Source of the DNA: Scleroderma bovista | Lineage: Eukaryota > Basidiomycota > Agaricomycetes > Boletales > Sclerodermataceae | Length of the DNA stretch: 64,000 bases | Reading direction: 5' to 3' | Assembly: GCA_037178675.1 (NCBI GenBank) | Contig: JAYMGJ010000514.1 | Coordinates: 1 to 64,000, forward strand | Part shown: positions 36,999 through 49,161 of the stretch, one piece after another | Layout: each line of letters starts with the position of its first letter | Position numbering within the stretch: position 1 is the stretch's first letter | Program-made: the position numbers and the translations under genes | Notes under the pieces: model-generated | What the model saw: only the letters and a program-made list of their open reading frames with translations | Told to the model about the DNA's origin: nothing | The model's database searches: none

Positions 36999-39900
36999 AT
37001 GAACAGTTTGCAGATTCCAGACTCGTCGCCGTCGAGGGTCTCGAGGCCCGTCTCGGTCTCGGTCTCGGTCCAGTCCCCATCCCAGTCCCAGTCTCAGTCC
37101 CACGCGCAGTCCCAGTCCCAGCCCCAGTCTCGCCGCCAGCAACGAGCCTCCCACCAGGTCATCTCACCCACACACCAGTCCCAGTCCGATGAGGCTGCCC
37201 ATGCAAACAGCCCAGCCTACCGCGATGTCTACTCGCACCCCGCTGCCGTAGCCTACGCGACCGCCCACCCACGCCGCACGATTCCCAAATTCGGCCCTTA
37301 CCTCCTCCTGCAAACGCTCGGCGAGGGCGAGTTTGGAAAGGTCAAGCTGGGTCTGCACTGTCAATGGGGAGAGGAAGTGGCCGTCAAACTTATCCGCAGG
37401 GGAAGCGTCGATTCGTCCCTCAGGATGTCCAAGGTCGAGCGGGAGATTGAGGTCCTGAGGGTGCGTCATCCTTGCTTTCCGTCTGTGCCGGTTGCCCTGA
37501 TGCTGATAATGATGGCAACTCCACACAGACCCTCAAGCACCCCAACATCGTCCGCCTATACGATGTCATCGAAACGGACAAGTACATCGGTATCATCCTC
37601 GAATACGCCTCAGGCGGAGAGCTATTCGACCACATCCTAGCACACCGCTACCTCAAAGAAAAGGATGCCGCCAAGCTTTTTTCCCAGCTCGTCTCGGGTG
37701 TATGGTACATCCACCAAAAGAAAATCGTCCATCGCGACCTCAAACTCGAAAACCTCTTGCTCGACCGCCATCGAAACGTCATCATCACCGATTTCGGATT
37801 CGCAAACCGATTCGAACATCGTTCTGACGATCTCATGCAGACCAGCTGTGGATCGCCGTGCTATGCTGCCCCCGAACTCGTTATTTCGGAAGGGCTCTAT
37901 GTCGGCTCTGCAGTCGACATATGGTCCTGTGGCGTCATTCTGTATGCTATGTTGGCGGGATATCTTCCCTTTGACGACGATCCTGCCAATCCGGACGGAG
38001 ACAACATCAACCTGCTGTATAAATATATCGTCAACACGCCTCTATCCTTCCCTGACTACGTTTCCCCCGAAGCCCGCGATCTTCTCTCCATGATGCTCGT
38101 CCCTGACCCCACGCGCCGTGCCGACCTGCGCTCTATCATGGCGCACCCGTGGCTTGCAGCATATGCGCATAGCTTTTCAAAGGTCGTCGAGGATCTGGAG
38201 AGGGCTGCGATGGAGCAGCATCAGATGAAGCGACTTGCATACCAGAGACAGATGCGCCAAGCTGCTGCTGCTGCGAGCCAGCAGGAGCCCGCGCGGGTCG
38301 CACGCACGCAGAGCGCACGTGTCGACGGCATGTTGAGTGTTTCAGGTGTCGCTGCTTCTGGTGCTGGCGCAGCCGCGGCTGCGGCTGCTGCTGCCCAGCC
38401 AAGGAGCCACTCGTTCAGAGATAACACACAGCCCCATCCAGAGTACCTGTATGAAACATCGCTGATTGACCAGTCGATATATTCATCTCCTTCCCCGCCA
38501 ACGCATCCACCGAATGCGTCCTCGCGCCATCCTGCGTCGCTCGCTGTATCGCCAACGTCGCCTATCGATGATGATCCGTTTGCGCCACCACCGTCAGTCA
38601 ACATTCCGGTTACGATTTCGACGCCGGACGATGCCCCTGTCGTATCCATCAAAGACGCCCACCCCACTACCGCTGCCGGTACCACTGCCACTGGAACGGC
38701 TCCAGCCCAACCCGACCCGAAGAAAAAGGGCCCGAGTGGGTTCCGACATACGATTCAAGTGGAGTACCCCGGCGACCCGCGGGCACCCGAGCCGTCTCCC
38801 CCTGCACTTGGGACTGCCAAACCTCCCCCGAGTTCCAGCTCGCGCGAGCGGAAGGCCTCTTCGCCCCGTGTCGCTGCTCCCGTTGCTTCCGCTTCTGGTG
38901 CGTCGCCTGTTGCCAAGGACAAGGACAGAAGCAAGGAGAAGAACAAGACACCACAGCGGCCCACCGTCGACGTGGCACACCACTCGCCCGCGTCGCACCA
39001 TGTCAAGACACCCCCAGCACCTGGACGCAACTCAACTTCGACGATGCGCGATCGCGACGCAGTGCAGCCACAGACGCCCACGTTTGCGGTGTCCCCTGCG
39101 AGTCCCCCTGGTACTGCCACCATGGATGACAAGTCGGCACAGTCTGGTACCGGCTCACCCGGTTCCAGGTCTGGTTCGGGCTCGGGATCGAGTCGTCACC
39201 GTAAGGGCCTTTCGATCGACAAATTCGGCCTGGGCAAGATATTTGGGTCGAGCTCGGACCATTCCAACGCCAATGCGAATGGATATGCGGCGTCGCGCGT
39301 TCCGTCGGAGACCGAGGTGATCCCAGAGAAACCGCTTCCGGCTGACCCGCCTGCTTCTGCTTCCGCCTCTACTATTGGGGCCGCTCCTGCTGCCAGTTTG
39401 GCAATACCAGACGCGGCACCCCAGTCCCAGTCGAAGACCTCGCTGCTCAGCCCGACGCCTAGCGATGTCGCCAAGGAGAAGAAGAACAGGCGCAACACGC
39501 TCACCGTTATGGTGGAGCCGTTTAGTCGCACGATCAAGAACAGGAAGGGGAAGACCCCTACGGGGGAGACGCCCGCCAAGGCCTCTCTCGCCACTACCCC
39601 CATCACCACGACGACTACAACCTCCACGACGACGCCTGCGGGGCCGTCGCCTGCGCAGGCGCATCGCCAGACGGCTATTTTCCCGAGTATGGGCGGCAAG
39701 GATGCACATTCGTCGAGCGACAATCCCGCGTCGACGATCAAGGCCCGCAATGTTATGCAGTGGTTCAGACGGCGCAGTGGTGTCAAGCCAGATGTCGAGG
39801 ATATGTCTGGTGTGGGCGACGTCAGCACCAGCACCAGCACCGCCAGCAAAGCGAGGAACGGCGAGCAGCCACAGCAGACGCGGCCCGCGCACGGCGATAC

Positions 39901-40762
39901 CTCGTTCTCGTTCTCGAGAGCCGGATGGCGGTTCACGACGTCCTCGCTGGTCGCGTCAGCAGCCACAGGTGCAGGCTCGATGGGCAGCGCCGCTGCTGCG
40001 AAAGACGTGCTGCGGATCCACCATGGCGCGGTGGACCAGACGACGATTACGACGCGGCCGCCACCCGAGGTGATGAAGCGGATCTGCCAGGTGCTCGACG
40101 AGCTCGGTATGGAGTTCAAGGCGGAGAGCGAGTACAAGTACAGATGTGTGCGTGCGAAGAGGAAGAAGGCGGGGGGGTCGGTGGGGCTCGGGTTCAGTGG
40201 TGTGGTTGGTTCGAATGGGTTGGCGGCGTTTACGATGGTCGGGTCTGCTGCTTCGAATGGGGTGAGTGACTGTGTGTATGCGCGTGTATGCCGTTTTTCT
40301 GATCGCGGGTGCCTGCGTGCGTGGCGTGTTGGTGTAGGTGGACAGGCGCGGACTGCCTGTTCCCTCGAACCCGTCTCCGGGTGGCATGCTCAAGGGCTTG
40401 TTGATGCGCAGACAGTCGTCGCAGGTCTCAGGTCCACCTGCTGCACCCGTGGATGTAGATGAGAATGCCCCCTCACCGACGGATGCGTCCCCGTCTGGAG
40501 CGAATGGCGGCGTCGAGCCTATCTATGGCGATACAACACAAGATGCAGGCGACGAAGTCCGCTTCTCGGTCGAACTTACACGTATAGACCGGCTCAAGGA
40601 TACATATAGTTTGGATATCCGGCGTCTTAAAGGAAACTTGAGGAGCTACAAGTTCTTGTACGATACTATCAGAGAGTGCGTGTGGTTTCATTTGTGTTCT
40701 GTTGGACCGTCGGGTTGCTGACGCTGTTTTGTAGGAAAGCGGATTTGCAGAGAGAGAGATAG
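36999..40762 (+). CDS. Kin4-like Ser/Thr kinase with KA1 domain
   Basis: Exons 36999-37460, 37529-40261, 40338-40675 and 40735-40762 give 3561 nt, 1186 aa. After a Ser/Gln-rich leader comes a complete kinase domain. It shows the glycine loop GEGEFGKV (near 108), VAVK130, HRD with Asp224, DFG with Asp242, and an activation loop TSCGSPCYAAPE. The insert PANPDGDNINLLYKYI and the ending SMMLVPDPTRRADL resemble the yeast Kin4/Frk1 group, which acts in spindle-position and growth control. A long disordered, Ser/Pro/Ala-rich middle follows. The C-terminus (DEVRFSVELTRIDRL, TYSLDIRRLKGNLRSYKFLY) is a KA1 domain, which binds acidic lipids and restrains the kinase. All key residues are present. The 3' third was duplicated at 49162-50725. 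Confidence 0.92.
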
Positions 40763-41468
40763 AGGAACTATGGGCGTGGGCACGTACTAAATAATCTGAT
40801 CTCTCCTGCTGACTCTTTCCTTTTCTTCTTTTCTGTTCTCAGTCGCGTAATCTCATCGTGTTCTCGACTCACTCACTCACACATTCCCCCAATACCCTAC
40901 CCAAGCTCTGTTTTTTTTTTAATAATCCTTTCATTGTCCCCCATCGTTGGCGTCCGCTTGTCTGGACCCGGACGGCACCCCCCATGATGTTGCATATATA
41001 TGTACATATACACTCGAATTGCTACTATGGGGTTCTAGTGTTATATTCCAAATCAAGTCTCATTGTCCATCAATTTGAGTTGTGCCATTATTTATTGGAT
41101 TACCGTTTTCCCTCTCTCCCTCTCTCCCTCCCTCCATTTGAGTGGAGTGTCATTCAAGCGCTCGCTCAGATACAAGCCAGCGGCGTTGCGAATGCTTTCC
41201 CCCTCCTCCCTTATGCGACTTACGACTACATAGCTCACATGTATACAGAGCTCGTTCGTGGTCGGATCCCCAGTGATCGAGCTTCTCCTTCCATTCCATT
41301 CCAGATGTATATGCTACATTCCCCCCCACCCCCCACCCTTCTGTCAAAAATGATAAATACGTATGCATAGCACGATCATGTTTGTATGCTAAGTAGGCCT
41401 TACATGGACTTCGTACATATTTTTTACCCGCAGGGAATGGATAGTAACTTGTACATAACTGGCTTATT
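40763..41468. other. Kinase 3' flank, template of the duplication
   Basis: The 3' UTR and spacer reappear at 50726-50984. In that second copy about 440 bp are missing between two TGTACATA repeats (about 41000 and 41445 here). No gene is seen. Confidence 0.6.
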
Positions 41469-41476
41469 GTCGCTGC

Positions 41477-44400
41477 TAGGGTTGAGCACGGGTTAACCCG
41501 TGAGTGAAATATGGCACACCGTACCCGTACCCGTACACACCGCAACCCGCACGGGTAAGGGTACGGTGTAACCCGTGCAGACCCGCGGTTTGTGAAAAAC
41601 CCGCGGTGTGGAAAAAACCCGCGGGTTGTCAATACACAAAATGAGGCGAATTTATTAATGTTACCATACAAGACGAACTTTCTACTCATGTAGCCGTAGC
41701 AGGGTCCATCTCAGCTACCTTTCTTTTCTTTGATTGCTTCACTATGGATACCACCTCCTCGACAACGATGAGATCTGTTCTAAGCCACGAACCAAGGCAA
41801 AGGAAGGCGCGGGTTGATGACGGAGACAGGCGGTTTCGCGTGAAATGGAGGAGTTGCCTCCCCTGCGAAAATACTCGTTCTACAGCAGTTGAAGTTGCTA
41901 CAGTTTGCAGAGGGAGTTAGATAATATGTATAGATAAGTTCTGCCACGTACCAGGCACACTAAGGTAGTCGAGCGCCATCCGATACAGGGTTGGGTATGT
42001 CTCACAGTTATTTACCCACCACTTCAAGGGATCATTCACTTTTTCAACCGGCTGTCGGAGGTAGTCTTGGAGTTCATCAGATGAACTCAATGGCCCCATG
42101 GAGTAATCACTGAAGTCATTGGCGTTGACCGTTTCCTGGCTAGTGGTCAATGGCTCAGTGGGAAACTGGGTCTTGTAGTGTAGGACATATTCCTCTTGGG
42201 TGGCATGTTCCGCAGCTTCAATCCACTCTTCTTCCCAATCGTGGGCACGGAAGTATTCAAGTTTCAGCCCCGGATGGAGTACTGTTAGGACAATGGTGAG
42301 TCCGCAGCTTAAGGTTGACGCCATCAAAAGTTCTCGGACACGAACCCATGGCAATTCTATACACATCTGACTCGTCAGTTTTCTTCCAATACCTGTCCAT
42401 CTTTTTACGAGCTAACTTCATTGCTGCAAGAATTGATGGATGCAACTGTTCTTGAGCGCTTTGGATACTCTTCAGGTGGTCATCAAGTTTGTCCATGGCG
42501 GGTATCACAGCCGCAATACTTGTTGCATCACGAGAGAAGAACATTGTTGCCGATTTATAACGCTAATTAGACATGAGTGGCACGATTCAATTATTACAAC
42601 AGGGATGCTTACCTGGAGGACAGTAACGAGTTCCTCAATGACAGACCACTCCTCTGCACTTAGGTGGTACTTGTGCAACTGCCCCAGCTTTTCATCGCAT
42701 GTGATCTTGCTGATAGGCTTACGATACCTCACCACGAACTCCAACAAATCGCACGTAGAGTTCCAGCGTGTGACAACGTCACGTGGAATAAGGTTGGGTT
42801 TGAGCCCAGCCTTTGTGCAGCGGTGTCGCCACTTTGGAAGAACCTTTGTTGTCGAGCGAATAATGGCAAACAACAATGAACGCATCTATATGATACTATG
42901 TCAGAATGAGTGATCATATTATAGCAAATCCAACAAACTTTGGAGACAGCTTCCCGGACAATCACAGTTTCGGTGATCATCTCCTCACGCAACGGCATCT
43001 CCAGATCCTCAAGTTCATCTATCCCATCATCTTGGACATCCGCAATGGCAGCATCAATAGTATTTTCTTCCTCTCCTTCTTCGTCAGACTCATCCTCGAC
43101 TACCAGAGGTGGGCAGTCACTACCATCATCAGTGTCCGAACCACCATCATCATCATTTCCTGTTATACCTGGGTTAAGTGGTCGGAGGAGGGCCTTGGCA
43201 GCGAGTTGGATTGTGTGGTTGAAGCACCGAACTCAGTTACGAACTTCAAATGAGTTTGGTAGTGCAGCCAACTTGGTGGTCTGTGTATCATTTGAACTCG
43301 CATTGTCCATATTGATGGTGTGAATCCAGCAAATAATTGAGAACGTTTCAAGTCAAAACAACAGAAACTGACTTTTTTTGTGAGACCAAAGCGCTCGAGC
43401 ATCGCTTGAAATGCCTTCGCCATGTTTTTGCCATTGTGGGACTATTTGCACACAGTGAGATGGTGAAGACAGGATTGTAGAACATACTATGTACCTTGGC
43501 TACTTCAATCACATCAAGGAGAAAACAGAGCATCTGGCCTCCGTGTTCAAGGTGAACAGTCCACACAATGAAAGCCCAGTGGTTTGGAGACGTCCAAGCA
43601 TCAGTCGCGAAATGGAGACGACCAGGATGTTCCTTGAAAGCCGATACTACATTAGTCCAGTGCTAGTAAGTTGTGCATCGGAACTCACCTGAAGTAACTT
43701 GCTAATGCGATCCTGACACTTCAGGAATGACAAACGAATGTCACGTGAGATTGTAAAGCGTGATGGGAGATCAATACTTGGTCGTCCTGCAAGCAGGAGG
43801 TCACGAAGAGCCCGGTCATTGATGATATTAGTTAGGCGATTATTTTCAGTTAGCCAGCGCACAAGATTTGCACTAGGATAAGCGGCCCAATGATCAGCCT
43901 GAATAAACATGTCAGTAGAACAATGTGGCCTTACCAAATGTCATCATTTGTATGCGCACGGTGAGTATGATGAGCTGGCTGTTGCCCCTTGCGAGCAAAG
44001 GCTGCAAATACAGAACCACTGCGCTCCTTGGCTTTGTTGCCACCAATGACCGCATCAACAGCCTCTTGCCCCCAGCACGAGATGGCATGCTGCTTAAGAT
44101 TGGCAGTGGATGATTTATCTAAGGTATCTTGGTAGCGACGAATGCCACCAGCAGAAAATTTACACTTCCGTGCACCACACGGAAAGAAATGAGCCAGGCA
44201 GCCATTATGGTACTCCACTGACACCTGATCAATCTTGAACAAGGCATATATCGGTGAACGCCATGTTTTCTTCAACTTTTCTGCAATGGGTTCAACGGTA
44301 TAGAGAGATGTGTACGAGATTGAATTTAACTTACTTAGAGCCGCTTCGTCATCAGGGTCGGCGATAGTAGTGGCATTGACATCATCTGTAAGGTCAACGA

Positions 44401-44917
44401 CATCCGAAGACTCCCCTGATTTTGCCTTGGCTTTGGGAATGACGATTTTGACACTTGTGGTCTGGGATGAACTTGATTTTGAGGCTGCGTCACTGGCTGA
44501 CATTTCGCCAGGCTGCTAGTAAGCTTGCAGGACAACGGAGAAGAAAACCAACCTGAAGTACTCGGCCCTTAAAACTTTTGTTTTCGGATCTTCACGAAGG
44601 AATATACTAGAGTGATTCTTTAAAGCCTCACATCGGCTGATCACCTAGTAGAGCAGATGGACCTGGACTTGATTTGCAGTGACCGATGCTGCACATTTAC
44701 ATTTAGTAGTGGAAGTAAAAAGGAAGCAACAGTGTCGGCACTCAATCAGCGCAGTGGGTGGGCACAAGCCCAGGCACGTGGTAACCCGTAAAAACCCGTA
44801 AACCCGCAGTACGGGTACGGTGTGGGCACGGGTTGACCTTGTGACAACCCGTACCCGTACCCGCCGTACCCGTAGACCCGTAACCCGCGGTGGTCAGCAT
44901 ACCCGTGCTCTACCCTA
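41477..44917 (-). mobile_element. hAT transposon with 8-bp target duplication
   Basis: 3441 bp. Both ends start TAGGG and continue with similar text (TAGGGTTGAGCACGGGT and, inverted, TAGGGTAGAGCACGGGT). GTCGCTGC flanks it at 41469-41476 and 44918-44925. The paralogous segment has the unoccupied site with one GTCGCTGC at 50985-50992, which proves the borders. Both subterminal regions are packed with ACCCGT and CCCGCGG motifs, probably transposase-binding sites. It encodes one minus-strand transposase gene. Confidence 0.95.
41686..44503 (-). CDS. hAT transposase
   Basis: A multi-exon gene starting at MSASDAASKSSSSQTTSVKI. The first intron (donor GTAAGT near 44339) joins ALK to KLKKTWRSPIYALFK. 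A BED-type zinc finger follows (CGARKC, HAISC). Exons then give ANLVRWLTENNRL, IINDRALRDLLLAGRPS, the catalytic-core motif ATDAWTSPNH, SHNGKNMAKAFQAMLERFG, MDNASSNDTQTTKLAALP and RCFNHTIQLAAKALL. The hAT dimerisation domain is DPLKWWVNNCETYPTLYRMA, with STAVERVFSQGRQLL after it. The gene ends with a basic KKRK signal and the stop at 41686. Most joins are clean, but around 43330-43375 I find no normal acceptor, so one lesion may be present. Possibly recently active. Confidence 0.85.
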
Positions 44918-44925
44918 GTCGCTGC

Positions 44926-45866
44926 GCGGCTGAATGGTTCGCTCTAATAAGCAACTGCCAACCGCAGGCCATCATATGTCACTCCCACTTTGACCCCCTT
45001 TGTATTGCTATGCTGCCGCAACGGTCAACGGTCAACGGTCAACAATGACGAATGACGATGGCATCATGGAGGCCCCCTCTGTCCAAGCTGTTTCAAAGTA
45101 AGTTGTTGATCGGTCTGTACTTTTATGCCAGTGGCCAATTGCTTTGGTTGGGCGGTTCTACTCGTACTACCCGGAACTTCTGTATGTTAATCCTGTTATC
45201 ATTTGAAACATACTGTCAGTGGGCGCAGGCACCAGGACATGCCACATGTGGGCATCTACTCCGTTGTTGCAGTGCCTCCCAGCCCAATCAAGTACTATGA
45301 GTACTGTGTAAACCATCCTTGGCACGTCGTCAGATCACGTACCTTGCATGATAATCGCTAAAAGACGTCCTACAGGATGTTCCAAAGCCAGTGCCAGGGC
45401 TGAAGATGCACAGGATCTCGATGATCAATAAATCGTTGTGACGCCCGTATGTCAATGGGCGCTCAGTTGTTTGCTGTGTGCCACTCAACTACATAGAAAT
45501 GACACGCTTTATTCTTGTGGCTCTCCCATCACCGTCAGTTGTCCTTACTGAATCAAGGGTGTAAGCAGACAGACTTCGTTGTGAGTGCTGTTTGGTCATC
45601 AATAGGCTCCCTAAGCCAGAATCTCTTCGTAGAGGAGGGTAGTCGTTCCGGTCGTCAACCATCTTGCTTCTTAACGCATATAAGACGTCGACCAGCCAAC
45701 AAGAATCAATCCGAATCCGACTCAAACACCACAACTACGTCTACTGTTGCATTCAAGTGTTCGTGTCTGATTTTTGGGTTGTCACCAATTTGGTAGAGAA
45801 GGTATGGATACCATTCCGCAGTTGTTGGTCACAATCCACTGAGAGTGACGCGCATGGACCTCTAGC
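44926..45866 (+). repeat. Duplicated HET 5' flank, copy 1
   Basis: Continues directly from the hAT target site and is nearly identical to 50993-51919 (offset about 6067). The few differences cluster near 45640-45662. It holds a (CGGTCAA)3 repeat near 45020, the HET promoter with TATAAG at 45679-45684 and the HET B leader. No separate gene is evident. Confidence 0.85.
45679..45684 (+). promoter_or_regulatory. TATA box of HET gene B
   Basis: CATATAAGACGTCGACCAGCC, conserved with copies A and C. It lies about 185 nt before the start codon. The adjacent GACGTC palindrome could bind a CREB/ATF-type bZIP factor. Confidence 0.6.
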
Positions 45867-48305
45867 ATGCGCCTGATCAACGTGAAAGCCTTACTTGAGA
45901 GGGAGGGACTGATGGTAAAGAGAAAGCGAGTGGACTGTCGAGTCAAGGTCCTCGAGTTCTGCGACGATGATGTCACAAAGTACGCGATCCTGTCCCATCG
46001 GTGGATCGGGCGAGAAGTGGAATACGACGAGATAGTCGAGCTCGCCAAGATGGACGAAGAGAAGAGGGACGAAATACGCCAGCGAGATGGCTATCGAAAG
46101 ATTCTCGATAGCTGCAAGCAAGCTGAGAAGGATGGATACGAGTGGTTGTGGGCGGACACTTGCTGTATCGACAAGCGAAGCAGCGCAGAGCTGTCTGAGG
46201 CCATCAATTCAATGTACCGGTGGTATGAAAACGCCCAAGTATGCTATGCGTACCTCCACGACGTCCTCGACTCATCCTTTCCTGTTGCGCGTAACAATGA
46301 GAGGTATGCCAATGGCTGGCCGGAGTGGTTCTCACGGGGGTGGACGCTACAAGAGATGATAGCGCCAAACAAAGTCCAGTTCTTCAACAAAAAATGGCAG
46401 GACATCGGTGACAAGAGAACCCTTGCACGTACTTTAAAAATTATCACCGGGGTTCCGGAGCATATACTGACCGATGGACTTTACGGGGACCGTCCGTGCG
46501 TTGCTCAAATCATGTCGTGGGCGGCCAACCGGACGACGACTCGAGTCGAGGACAGAGCTTATTCTCTGATGGGTCTGCTGGACGTGAATATGCCGATGCT
46601 GTATGGAGAGGGGAAGAAAGCATTCCACCGTCTTCAGCTGGAGATCATCCGCACGTCGAACGACCAGAGCATCTTTGCATGGAGTTGGAATGGAGAAGCA
46701 GTGCGGACTGGCAGTGTACTTGCGGACGACCCAAGCGTCTTCCGTTTCTGCTCTGAAATGGAACTGATGGAGCCTGACGAATTCATCGAATCTCTCTCAA
46801 AGTACATGCCAGAAGGAGAACTGGGCTCGATCGAGAAAGATCGACTTGGGACATTCCCCGTCACGAATCGCGGCATCCAAATCTGGCTCTTCCTCTGGCC
46901 GATATGTGGCTCTCACTCGGTTTTTCTAGCCCCGCTGCCATGTCGCTCCGAGCCATTGGGTCCACCAGTGACCATCGATTTATGCTTGTGGGAATCCAAT
47001 TACTATAGACATGCAGAGAGGCCACAGTTCCATCCATTGGGAACTTTACAGTTCTGTCAAGTCTATCTCAGATATCAAGACACGTCCCATTGTAACACTG
47101 CACTCGAAATCGATGACAGTGCAATCACCGCGAATGGCTTCACTTACTGCGGCGCATACCCAGCGAAATTCACAGGAAATATGTTCACTCTGACCAGTGC
47201 CAATCCTCTTTGCGTCAAAGTCTATTCTAATACCCAAACCGGTCATTGCTTTGCAGTGGGCTTCGGACAATGTTTTGGCAAGGACTGGATACATGTCGTT
47301 TCTGATGAATCTGGCATGCGGGACTCCTTCTGGATGGAATATGCCCAGGTGGAATACCCAAAAATGCTAGCCAGAGCACCAGAACATGCACGATCCGTGG
47401 ATAAGGCGCGTTCTGGAGCTGGACGCTGTGCTCGGATCTGCATTATGCAAACCCGTCTCCGTCAATTGACCCTGCGTACTTCCTGCGTCATGTGGAAGAG
47501 CTCAAGAAAGAATGGTGTTAAGTTTGAGTTATTTTGGGATCCCCGTTTTGGTTATGTATCAGGTGATTGGATGGGCTTTGATGCTGATGTGGGTGGAATC
47601 TTCCCTGTGCCAGTGTGTTACTTCCGTATTAGCATTGACTTTATCGTTCATAGAACACAGATGATCCCAATTGTAACTGGCGGACTCTCATGATACATGA
47701 TAGGAAGATACAGGATAAATACGAGCTACACATAGATGGGGCCTCCATGAAATTCTCAAAAGCACCCGAAGGTATAAAGGTAGGTACACATATTTCTCAT
47801 ACTCTACTCGAGTCTTATGAGAATTCAGCTGGGGCACTATGGTCACTTTACGGACTGCGAAGACTTCTGTTGCGAAGGAAACATCTTTACTGACCTCGAG
47901 TCACTTCCTTTATTGGAGGGCATTGTCCCAAGGCAGCACGGAGTTCAAAAGGGTGGGTACCAGAGAGAGAGCGATCGTTTTTGGGCCCTCCCAGTGAACG
48001 AGGATGTTTTTATCAAATTATACAAACCCCTTTGTCTGTTGCTTCCAAGCAATGATGTCATCAGCACACTGTTGACTTCCCTCTCTAATCGATCGACTAA
48101 TAGATATCTCGTTACAAGGGTCATACAATGTCCCCCTCGATTTCCCGGATCAAGTACTATATCTTTGTGCGCTTTTGCAAATCCCTTTGTTTGGAGCCGC
48201 AATAAAGGCCCTGCTTCTGTGTCGGATGAACAGTCAGGTGATGAAACAATGGGTGACCATGCGAGGGTTAACGACGCAGTCCATGCGGATGGAATGGAGC
48301 TGTAA
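45867..48305 (+). CDS. HET-domain protein, copy B
   Basis: Exons 45867-47588, 47654-47779 and 47829-48305 (introns of 65 and 49 nt) give 2325 nt, 774 aa, with no lesion. The HET domain shows YAILSHRWIGREVEYDE, YEWLWADTCCIDK and FSRGWTLQEMIAP. The follow-on block is RVEDRAYSLMGLLDVNMPML. The C-terminal part includes CFAVGFGQCFGKDWIHVVSD, then ELHIDGASMKFSKAPEGIK and GHYGHFTDCEDFCCEGN. It differs from copy A by Ala for Val before DTCC. Compared with copy C it diverges throughout the coding region although the upstream DNA is almost the same. Reading through the first intron gives an early stop (GLS then TGA) that overlaps an ATG. The intron resolves this. Confidence 0.9.
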
Positions 48306-48957
48306 AGTGCTACTTTTTCATTGGTTGTGCTTTGACTAGTACGTTCATCTATTACTAGCTTCTTTCACGTGTATGTCATATTCACTGGAATCTATAGTGT
48401 GAAGCAGTCTTGCTTGTGAGGGACATGTATGCTACCTACTAAGGCACTTGACTATTCTCTTCTCTCACACGCTCACAGACCCCAGCGGAATTCCGCTGCG
48501 CGCACAATATATATGCGTTGTACCCGAAGAATCTGTGCCACTCCACTCAGCCCACAGCGGCCACTTCAGAATTCTCCCGTGATCTTCGTGCAACACACTA
48601 AACACAATCAGTCCCTGAGTGCACATGTCCACAAAAGACAGAAATTAACATTACTTTCATTTGTTCCTTCCATGGGCTTATCACGACCGGCAGTTGCGAA
48701 TGCTCCAGGACCGACGCAGACGCCGCCTGTCTTTCACAGCACTTAGGCAAGCCATAAGGGATGTGGCACTCAGTCGGTCCAAGCCTCAAGGGGAATGGTT
48801 TTGTATTGTACTCTACCTAGCTAATGGATGATCATCGGCACTGGGCAGAGTAAGAAACAAGTGTGAACTAAGTAAAGAATGACATACCTCCGTCGGACGA
48901 AGAGAATGACTGAGGATACTAGAGTCCTACCTACACTATTAGAAGGCTCCAATTCCA
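48306..48957. other. Spacer after HET B
   Basis: The first 70 nt are shared with the sequence after HET copy A. The rest contains no recognisable gene and leads to the Hem4-like fragment. Confidence 0.4.
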
Positions 48958-49138
48958 GGGTATCGATTCGTCAGCAGAGTCGGTGGACAGCAAACAGCGA
49001 GTCAGGATCGCTGTGATTGGTCCTACAACGGCGTCGTTCATGCGAGATGGATTGAAGTTGCATGTGGACGTTGTTGAGCCAAGGCCGACGTCCAAAGACC
49101 TCTGGGCCAGTGCCATTGCTGCGTTCGACAGAACTTGA
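48958..49138 (+). pseudogene. Uroporphyrinogen-III synthase-like 3' fragment
   Basis: Follows an acceptor-like CCAG and reads GIDSSAESVDSKQRVR, then IAVIGPTTASFMRDGLKLHV, then DVVEPRPTSKDLWASAIAAF to a TGA. The phrase IGPTT...L followed by V.EPRPT..L is the characteristic end of Hem4 (HemD), which closes the tetrapyrrole ring in haem synthesis. Only about 60 residues exist and no upstream exon is nearby. It sits exactly before the duplicated kinase segment, so it looks like a piece carried in by the rearrangement. The family call rests on my recognition of the motif. Confidence 0.6.
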
Positions 49139-49161
49139 TCTATTTTGTTTTCGTTGTTACT

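Noticed and set aside
37164..40137. Long antisense open frames opposite the kinase gene
   Set aside because: They are shadows of GC-rich, low-complexity Ser/Pro/Ala coding sequence on the plus strand.
47589..47693. ATGA stop-start overlap in HET B and C, suggesting coupled reinitiation or frameshifting between two open frames
   Set aside because: A 65-nt GT-AG intron (47589-47653, and 53654-53718 in C; 64 nt in A) removes the stop and joins both frames in all three copies. A one-base length difference in A falls inside the intron.
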